Below, in pieces: positions 59,120-64,000 of a stretch of 64,000 nucleotides of DNA. Position 1 is the first letter of the stretch; every line of letters starts with the position of its first letter. The position numbers were made by a program, and so were the translations under genes. This DNA comes from Streptomyces sp. 846.5 (GTDB taxonomy: Bacteria > Actinomycetota > Actinomycetes > Streptomycetales > Streptomycetaceae): the NCBI RefSeq assembly GCF_004365705.1, contig NZ_SOBN01000001.1, positions 1,690,555 to 1,754,554 of the forward strand. The letters run 5' to 3'. The notes below the pieces were generated by a model. It was given only the letters and a program-made list of their open reading frames with translations. It did no database searches and had not been told where the DNA came from.

Positions 59120-60694
59120 TCACGGGCCCTCGGCCAGGGCCGACTCCTCACGGTCCAGGTCGTACTGGAGGTGCCGCCGGGTGGTGTCGCTGATCTCGTG
59201 GTCCTCGTACAGCCGGCGGAGCTCGCCGCCCTGCAGGGCTATCACCTCGCGGCGGATCTGCCGGTAGGCCGCCAGCACCGAACCGCCGCCCTGGCCCTGG
59301 CCCTGCCCCTGCTCGCCGGGCTCCTGCTGGTCGTGCTGGAGCCGGGCGTCCAGCGCGCGGCGGGCCTGTTCCAGGGCGGCGGTGGGGGCGGCGTCGAGGT
59401 CGGCGAGCTGGTCCAGGTGCTCCAGGCCGACGCCTGCCAGCCGGCGCCGGGTGCGGGCCTCCTCACGGGCCGTGTGCTCGGGCTCCAGGGCGATGCCGGA
59501 GCGGTTGACCAGCGGCGCCAGGCTCAGCCCCTGCGCCACCAGCGTGGTCACCACCACGGCGGTGGTCAGCACCAGCACCAGGGATCGTCCCGGCAGTGCG
59601 GTGCCGTCGGCGGCGACCAACGGGATCGACAGCGCGGCGGCCAGCGGCATCACCCCCCGGGTCCCGGCCCAGGTGACCACCGCTGCCACCCGCCAGGACG
59701 CGGCGCCGCCGACCGGTTTGACCACCGAGGTCAGCGGCAGCATCCAGAGGATCCGCAGGGCGATCAGCAGGGCCGCGACCGCCAGCGCCTGCAGCGGCCA
59801 CCAGCTGGTGCCGCCGGGCAGGTCCCGTACCAGCGTGGGCAGTTCCAGACCGACGATCGCGAAGACCACGCTCTCCAGCAGGAAGACCACGACCCCGTAC
59901 ACGGCCTGCAGCTGGAGCCGGATCCTGGCGTCGCTCAGCTTGTGCCCCGAGCGTCCCAGCACCACGCCGGCCACCACCACGGCGGTCACCCCCGAGGTGT
60001 GCACGCCCTCGGCCAGCACATAGGCGCTGTACGGGGTGACCAGCGCGATCACCGTCTCCAGCACCGGGTCGGTGGTCCGCCGCCGGACCACCGCCACCCC
60101 GGCCGCGACGGCCGCGCCCACCGCGCTCCCGCCGCCGGCCAGCAGCAGGAACTCGCCCCCGGCGTGCGGCCAGTCCACCGCCGTGCCGGCGACCGCCACC
60201 CCGATGGCGACCTTGAACAGCACCAGCGAGGTGGCGTCGTTGAACAGGCTCTCGGCCTGCACCAGCACCTGCACCCGGCCCGGCAGCGCCAGCCGACGGC
60301 CCAGCGCGGTGACCGCCACCGGGTCGGTGCTGGCCAGCACCGACCCCAGCACGAACGCCATCGGCACCGGCAGCCCGGTCACCGCGATCGCCAGCGCGCC
60401 GACCGCCGCCGCGGAGGCCAGCACCAGGCCCAGCGCCAGCACCGTCACCGGCCGCCAGACCAGCCGCAGATCGCGCATCGACAGTTCCTCGGCCGAGGCG
60501 TAGAGCAGCGGCGGCAGCACGACCAGGGCGATGGTCTGCGGGGCGATGTGCAGCGGCGGGGTGCCGGGGATCAGGGCCACCCCCAGCCCGGCCAGGACCA
60601 GCAGCGAGGGGGCGGGAATGCGCAGCCGGCGCGCACCCGTGGCCACGACGGTCGCCAGGACCACCAGGACGAGGATCGTGCCCACTGCGCGCAT
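59120..60694 (-). CDS. CPA1-family Na+/H+ antiporter
   Basis: Integral membrane exchanger of 524 residues with about 12 segments. Ion-site motifs are ASTDPVAVTAL and AESLFNDATSLVLF; WAGTRGVMPLAAALSI is also typical of the NhaP/NHE class. The C-terminal 120 residues are hydrophilic with a Gly-Gln repeat (GEQGQGQGQGGG) and charged coiled-coil text. It should exchange Na+ or K+ for protons. ATG at 60694 has GGAG eight bases upstream. Confidence 0.9.
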   Translation of the reverse strand: MRAVGTILVLVVLATVVATGARRLRIPAPSLLVLAGLGVALIPGTPPLHIAPQTIALVVLPPLLYASAEELSMRDLRLVWRPVTVLALGLVLASAAAVGALAIAVTGLPVPMAFVLGSVLASTDPVAVTALGRRLALPGRVQVLVQAESLFNDATSLVLFKVAIGVAVAGTAVDWPHAGGEFLLLAGGGSAVGAAVAAGVAVVRRRTTDPVLETVIALVTPYSAYVLAEGVHTSGVTAVVVAGVVLGRSGHKLSDARIRLQLQAVYGVVVFLLESVVFAIVGLELPTLVRDLPGGTSWWPLQALAVAALLIALRILWMLPLTSVVKPVGGAASWRVAAVVTWAGTRGVMPLAAALSIPLVAADGTALPGRSLVLVLTTAVVVTTLVAQGLSLAPLVNRSGIALEPEHTAREEARTRRRLAGVGLEHLDQLADLDAAPTAALEQARRALDARLQHDQQEPGEQGQGQGQGGGSVLAAYRQIRREVIALQGGELRRLYEDHEISDTTRRHLQYDLDREESALAEGP

Positions 60695-60840
60695 TTCGGG
60701 AACTCCGGCTCACCACCGGGGCACCGCGGCGGAACGCGCGGTCCATCCCCGGGCCGACCAGACTTCCCGGCACACCGCTGTCAGCCTATCGTCCCCGCCT
60801 GATTCGCTCCCCTGCCGACGCAAGCCCGCGTCGGCCCGCG

Positions 60841-61104
60841 TCAGCCGAAGTTGGTCAGCAGGACCACCACGAGGGCGAGCAGCCCACCGCCGACGATCAG
60901 CGCGAACGGCAGCACGACCAGCGCCAGCACCGAGAGCTGGGCGGCCCGGACCGCGAACGCCCGGGCGCCGCGCGGGGCGGGCGCGGCCGAGGAGGCAGGC
61001 ACGGCCGGCTGCCGGGGTCCGCGGTCGCGTCCGGCGGCGCGGCGTGATCCGCCCGCGGCGCGGGTGCCGGTGGAGCCGCTTCGGTTGCTGGATATGTCGG
61101 GCAT
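60841..61104 (-). CDS. small C-tail-anchored membrane protein
   Basis: An 87-residue protein with a basic, Ala/Arg/Pro-rich N-part and a single C-terminal hydrophobic stretch (about 54-85, LSVLALVVLPFALIVGGGLL). ATG at 61104 has GGAG and AAGG upstream. It lies just after the PAP2 gene on the same strand. I do not recognise the family. Confidence 0.5.
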   Translation of the reverse strand: MPDISSNRSGSTGTRAAGGSRRAAGRDRGPRQPAVPASSAAPAPRGARAFAVRAAQLSVLALVVLPFALIVGGGLLALVVVLLTNFG

Positions 61105-61155
61105 GGCCTTGCTCCGGGGTCAGCGGTCGGGTGACGAGAGGTCCCGTGTCGTGGG

Positions 61156-61803
61156 TCAGCGTGCCGCGTGGGCGGCCCGCCGTGACGCGGTGAGCACCGA
61201 TTCCAACGCGCCGGTACGCAGTCGCGCAACCACCGGCCGGCCGATCCGGCCCAGCAGCAGGCTCGCGACGAAGGCAACCGGCAGGGCCAGGACGGCTGCG
61301 GCGACCACGTCATGGGGGTAGTGGGCGCCGACGTAGACCCGGGTGAACCCCTCCAGCACGGCGAAGACGGCGGCGATCGCGCTCAGCCGCCGGTCGAGCA
61401 GGAACAGCGCGGCCACGGTGGCGGCGGCGGTGGTCTCGTGCCCGCTGGGGAAGGCGTAGTCGGTGCGTACCGGGCAGGCGGTCACGTAGTAGTCGTGCGG
61501 CAGCGAGTAGCACGGCCGCACCTCGGCGACCAGCTTCTTGACGACCTCGGCCACCGCGAACGCCGCCACCACGCACACCGGCGCGGCCAGCGCGAGGGTC
61601 ATCGCCCGGGTGTCCCGCCGACGGGCCTGCCACCAGCCGACGGCCATCAGCACCGCGAAGACGCCCAGGCCGGCGTTGGTCCAGAGCTCGACCGGACTGT
61701 TGAGCCACTTGGTGTCCCGGGCGAAACCGGTGACCGAGCCGAACAGCGAACCGTCGATGTGCGAACCGTCGAACGCCAGCAGCACCGGGGAAGCAGTGGT
61801 CAT
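61156..61803 (-). CDS. PAP2-family membrane phosphatase
   Basis: Membrane protein of 215 residues with about five segments and the three acid-phosphatase motifs: KKLVAEVRP, PSGHETTA and RVYVGAHYPHDV. The active site faces outside and dephosphorylates lipid phosphates such as undecaprenyl pyrophosphate or phosphatidate. ATG at 61803 lacks a good ribosome site. It is divergent from a BlaI-family gene with a perfect operator between them. Confidence 0.87.
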   Translation of the reverse strand: MTTASPVLLAFDGSHIDGSLFGSVTGFARDTKWLNSPVELWTNAGLGVFAVLMAVGWWQARRRDTRAMTLALAAPVCVVAAFAVAEVVKKLVAEVRPCYSLPHDYYVTACPVRTDYAFPSGHETTAAATVAALFLLDRRLSAIAAVFAVLEGFTRVYVGAHYPHDVVAAAVLALPVAFVASLLLGRIGRPVVARLRTGALESVLTASRRAAHAAR

Positions 61804-61866
61804 GGAATCTGGTCTCTCGCTGTCGGTCGGAGCGGTGCGCGGCGGCGGGCAGCGTGACACACTCAG

Positions 61867-61886
61867 CTTCTACGAACTCGTAGAAG
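61867..61886. promoter_or_regulatory. perfect dyad, probable BlaI-family operator
   Basis: CTTCTACGA and TCGTAGAAG flank AC: two perfect 9-base arms in a 20-base site, between the PAP2 gene and the BlaI-type regulator. The CTACGA/TCGTAG core is like the compact palindromes bound by BlaI/MecI/CopY winged helices. It could control both divergent transcripts. Confidence 0.75.
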
Positions 61887-61927
61887 TTCTTGTGGACTGT
61901 AGACGATGAACGGCAGGGAACCAACTG

Positions 61928-62350
61928 GTGAACAGCGGAGACGATACCGGGGCCGCAGGCGAGCGCAGACGCCTGGGGGCGCTGGAGGCCGAGGTCCTCG
62001 ACCTGCTGCTGGCGTCCCGGGAGCCACTGATCCCCGGCGAGGTGCTGCGGCGGCTCGACGACACCCTGGCGTACTCGACGGTGGTGACCGTGCTCTCCCG
62101 GATGCACGACAAGGGGCTGCTGACCCGCGGCAAGCGCGGCCGGGCCTACGCCTACGCACCGGTCGCCGACAGCCACGGGCTGACCGCCCGTCGGATGCGC
62201 CGGGAGTTGGAGTCCGATCCGGACCGGGCGGCCGTGCTGTCCCGCTTCGTCGAGTCGCTGTCGGCCGGCGACGAGGCGCTGCTGCGCCGCCTGCTGGCCG
62301 GCGAACTGTCCGGCACACCCTCCGACGCCCCTCCTGGGAGCACCGCGTGA
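61928..62350 (+). CDS. BlaI/MecI/CopY-family repressor
   Basis: A 140-residue winged-helix repressor: LGALEAEVLDLLLASREPL, PGEVLRRLDDTLAYSTVVTV, LSRMHDKGLLTRGKRGRAYAY, then a dimer helix (AVLSRFVESLSAGDEALL). No BlaR1-type sensor protease is encoded nearby, so the signal is likely sensed differently, perhaps a metal as in CopY. GTG at 61928 has AGGGA nine bases upstream. It overlaps the next gene by GTGA. Confidence 0.9.
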   Translation: MNSGDDTGAAGERRRLGALEAEVLDLLLASREPLIPGEVLRRLDDTLAYSTVVTVLSRMHDKGLLTRGKRGRAYAYAPVADSHGLTARRMRRELESDPDRAAVLSRFVESLSAGDEALLRRLLAGELSGTPSDAPPGSTA

Positions 62351-63120
62351 ACGCCTGGGTCCTCTTCCTGACGGTCTTCCTCGCCTGTGCGGTCGAGGCC
62401 GTGGAGGCGCTGACCATCGTCCTCGCGGCCGGCACCAGCCGGCACTGGGGCTCCGCCCTGCAGGGCACCGGCGCCGCCCTGCTGGTGCTCGCCGCCGCGG
62501 TGGCCGCGCTGGGCCCGGCGATCGGGCTGATCCCGCTCGATCCGCTGCGCCTGGTGGTCGGCGCGTTCCTGCTGGTCTTCGGCCTGCAGTGGCTGCGCAA
62601 GGCGATCCTGCGCGCCTCCGGCCACAAGGCCCTGCACGACGAGGAGGCCGCCTACGCCAAGCAGGTCGCCGCGGCAAACGCCGCGGCCACCGACAGCCGC
62701 GGCATCGTCCAGGACTGGTACGCCTTCACCCTGTCCTTCAAGGGCGTGCTGCTCGAAGGGCTCGAAGTCGCCTTCATCGTCGTCACCTTCGGCAACAACC
62801 AGCGCGACGTCCCGGTGGCCGCCCTCGGCGCCCTGGCCGCCGCCCTGGCCGTCGCCGCGGTCGGCGTCGCCGTGCGGGCGCCGCTGGCCAGGGTCCCGGA
62901 GAACACCATGAAGTTCGTGGTCGGCACCATGCTCACCGCCTTCGGCCTGTTCTGGTCGACCGAGGGGGCCGGCGCGCACTGGCCCGGCTCCGACACCGCG
63001 CTGCTGGTCCTGGTCCCGGCCGTGGCCCTGCTGGCCCTCGGCTACACCGCACTGCTGCGCCGCCCCGAGACCCCCGAGCCGCCACTCCCCCGCACTCAGG
63101 CCGAAGGAATCGTCCGATGA
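62347..63120 (+). CDS. COG4280-like multispan membrane protein with two acidic EAxEA/EGxE motifs
   Basis: A 257-residue protein with about seven segments. Two related halves begin with acidic helix motifs: LACAVEAVEALTIVLAAG near the start and KGVLLEGLEVAFIVVTFG near the middle. They resemble the REGLE-type helices of FTR1 iron permeases and the acidic motifs of cation transporters. A metal or cation transport role is inference. GTG at 62347 overlaps the repressor gene and its stop overlaps the next gene, so the three genes form one operon. Confidence 0.75.
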   Translation: MNAWVLFLTVFLACAVEAVEALTIVLAAGTSRHWGSALQGTGAALLVLAAAVAALGPAIGLIPLDPLRLVVGAFLLVFGLQWLRKAILRASGHKALHDEEAAYAKQVAAANAAATDSRGIVQDWYAFTLSFKGVLLEGLEVAFIVVTFGNNQRDVPVAALGALAAALAVAAVGVAVRAPLARVPENTMKFVVGTMLTAFGLFWSTEGAGAHWPGSDTALLVLVPAVALLALGYTALLRRPETPEPPLPRTQAEGIVR

Positions 63121-63326
63121 GCAAGCTCCGCGCCTTTGGTGCGTTCTGGTACGACTTCCTGGTCGGCGACGACTGGCGGGTCGCCCTCGGCGTGGTGGTC
63201 TCGCTGGCCGCCTGCGCCGGCCTGGTCAAGGCCGGGGTGGACGCCTGGTGGCTGCTGCCGGTCGCCGTCGCGGTCCTGCTGGGACTGTCGCTGCGCCGGG
63301 CCGTGGCCTCCGGGCGCAAGGGCTGA
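63117..63326 (+). CDS. small two-span membrane protein of the COG4280 operon
   Basis: A 69-residue protein with two hydrophobic helices (VALGVVVSLAACAGLVKAG and WLLPVAVAVLLGLSL) and short basic ends. ATGA overlap with the COG4280-like gene indicates co-translation and probably a shared complex. Family not recognised. Confidence 0.7.
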   Translation: MSKLRAFGAFWYDFLVGDDWRVALGVVVSLAACAGLVKAGVDAWWLLPVAVAVLLGLSLRRAVASGRKG

Positions 63327-63366
63327 GCCGTCTCCCGAATCCGTCCCACCCGCCCATTTGGTCACC

Positions 63367-63395
63367 TTGACGATAACTGGATTCCTCGATACCGT
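63367..63395 (+). promoter_or_regulatory. promoter of the SPFH gene
   Basis: -35 TTGACG (63367-63372), exactly 17 bases, -10 TACCGT (63390-63395). The predicted start near 63402 gives a 20-base leader containing the GGGGGG ribosome site. Confidence 0.7.
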
Positions 63396-63421
63396 CTATC
63401 TGACGACAAGGGGGGCCTGCC

Positions 63422-64000
63422 ATGGCCGACATCAACAAGCGCTTCGGGCTGCGACACCTGCGCGCCGCACCCACCTCGCACATCCGCCACCTGCGCCGCG
63501 GCCAGATCGCCCACGAGGGCGCCGGGATCGCCTTCTGGTTCCGGCCGCTGGTCGCTGCGCTCTCCGAAGTGCCAGTAGACGACCGCGAGTTGGCCATGCT
63601 GTTCCACGGCCGCACCGCCGACTTCCAGGACGTGACCGTGCAGGCCACGGTCACCTTCCGGATCACCGACCCGGCAGCAGCAGCCACCCGGCTCGACTTC
63701 GGCATCGACCCGGACACCGGGGTGTGGCGCGCCGCGCCGCTGGAGCAGATCGGCTCGCTGCTCACCGAGACCGCCCAGCAGCACGCCCTGCACCTGCTCG
63801 CCCGCACCGCGCTGGCCGAGGCACTTGTCGACGGCGTCGCCTCGGTACGGGCCCGGATGGCCGAGGGCCTGGCCGCCGAACCCCGGCTGGCCGAGACCGG
63901 CCTTGAGGTCATCGCGGTACGGGTGGTCGCGCTGCGGCCCGAGCCCGAGGTCGAGCGGGCCCTGCGCACACCCGCCCGCGAGCAGATCCAGCAGGAGGCG
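63422..64000 (+). CDS. SPFH/Band 7 domain protein (3' end cut by window)
   Basis: The first 193 codons of a protein with an SPFH-type domain: IAHEGAGIAFWFRPLVAALSEVPVDDREL, then DVTVQATVTFRITDP, and a long helix with repeated Glu/Arg (PEVERALRTPAREQIQQEA). There is no N-terminal membrane helix, unlike classical stomatins. Such proteins form membrane-associated rings or act in protein quality control. ATG at 63422 has a G-rich ribosome site about seven bases upstream. Confidence 0.8.
   Translation, partial: MADINKRFGLRHLRAAPTSHIRHLRRGQIAHEGAGIAFWFRPLVAALSEVPVDDRELAMLFHGRTADFQDVTVQATVTFRITDPAAAATRLDFGIDPDTGVWRAAPLEQIGSLLTETAQQHALHLLARTALAEALVDGVASVRARMAEGLAAEPRLAETGLEVIAVRVVALRPEPEVERALRTPAREQIQQEA

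Overview
The window is high-GC actinomycete chromosome, most likely Streptomycetaceae (Streptomyces, Kitasatospora or Streptacidiphilus). The grounds are the strong G/C third-position bias, a chaplin gene, an F420-type nitroreductase-family gene, a zinc-ribbon Ser/Thr-rich membrane protein of the SCO2400 type, a tdh-kbl-lysR block, many GTG/TTG starts and many leaderless-looking promoters. I see no rRNA, tRNA, CRISPR array or prophage. The only mobile element is a solitary TnpB gene. Both ends cut a gene: a GH3 glycosidase on the left and an SPFH-domain gene on the right.

Layout. 1-5140: a xyloside-type sugar locus (binding protein, two permeases, GH3 enzyme, divergent LacI regulator) matching the Streptomyces bxlEFGA/bxlR arrangement. 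5151-7076: a YhgE/Pip-type exporter-like protein and a pyridoxamine-oxidase-family protein. 7178-9943: an amino-acid ABC transporter behind a tiny leader-peptide gene of the actinobacterial RRRHVD/Cys type, which points to cystine/cysteine uptake. 9956-11792: an ABC-F protein whose leader carries a terminator-like attenuator. 11936-15757: an apparent transmembrane electron-transfer module (bis-heme membrane protein, ferredoxin-ferredoxin reductase fusion, small membrane protein) with a divergent TlpA-like thiol lipoprotein. 15862-26372: leucyl aminopeptidase, CPBP protease, Abhydrolase_9 protein, F420 reductase, secreted PNGase A-like amidase, a MerR regulator with its own 19-bp-spacer promoter, and the threonine catabolic genes tdh-kbl with a LysR gene.

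26669-30590: chaplin, a secreted alpha-amylase with three starch-binding domains, and an APH-type kinase. 30862-33292: a two-component system whose kinase has an extra extracytoplasmic C-terminal domain. 33331-38311: an oxidoreductase, a relic of a SnoaL-like gene, AzlCD with an AraC regulator, and a PadR/FAD-monooxygenase divergent pair. 38325-40859: a bacterial nitric oxide synthase directly downstream of a flavohemoglobin, in one transcription unit. 41028-47607: a galactoside locus (LacI regulator, two permeases, binding protein, GH35 beta-galactosidase) with two matching operator sites. 47731-50614: tnpB, then a Tat-exported purple acid phosphatase. 50656-59098: aminotransferase, PadR-ABC-FtsX operon, LysR, zinc-ribbon membrane protein and a GT39-like membrane protein. 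59120-64000: Na+/H+ antiporter, PAP2 phosphatase, a BlaI-controlled COG4280 membrane-protein operon, and the start of an SPFH protein.

Biologically this is a mix of polysaccharide use (xylan, starch and galactoside systems, each with its own LacI-type operators or regulators), extracytoplasmic redox and thiol chemistry, NO chemistry, and efflux/resistance genes. Operons are tight, with ATGA/GTGA/TGATG stop-start overlaps. At least ten monocistronic or operon-leading genes have a TAnnnT box only 6-7 nt before the start codon, implying leaderless mRNAs.
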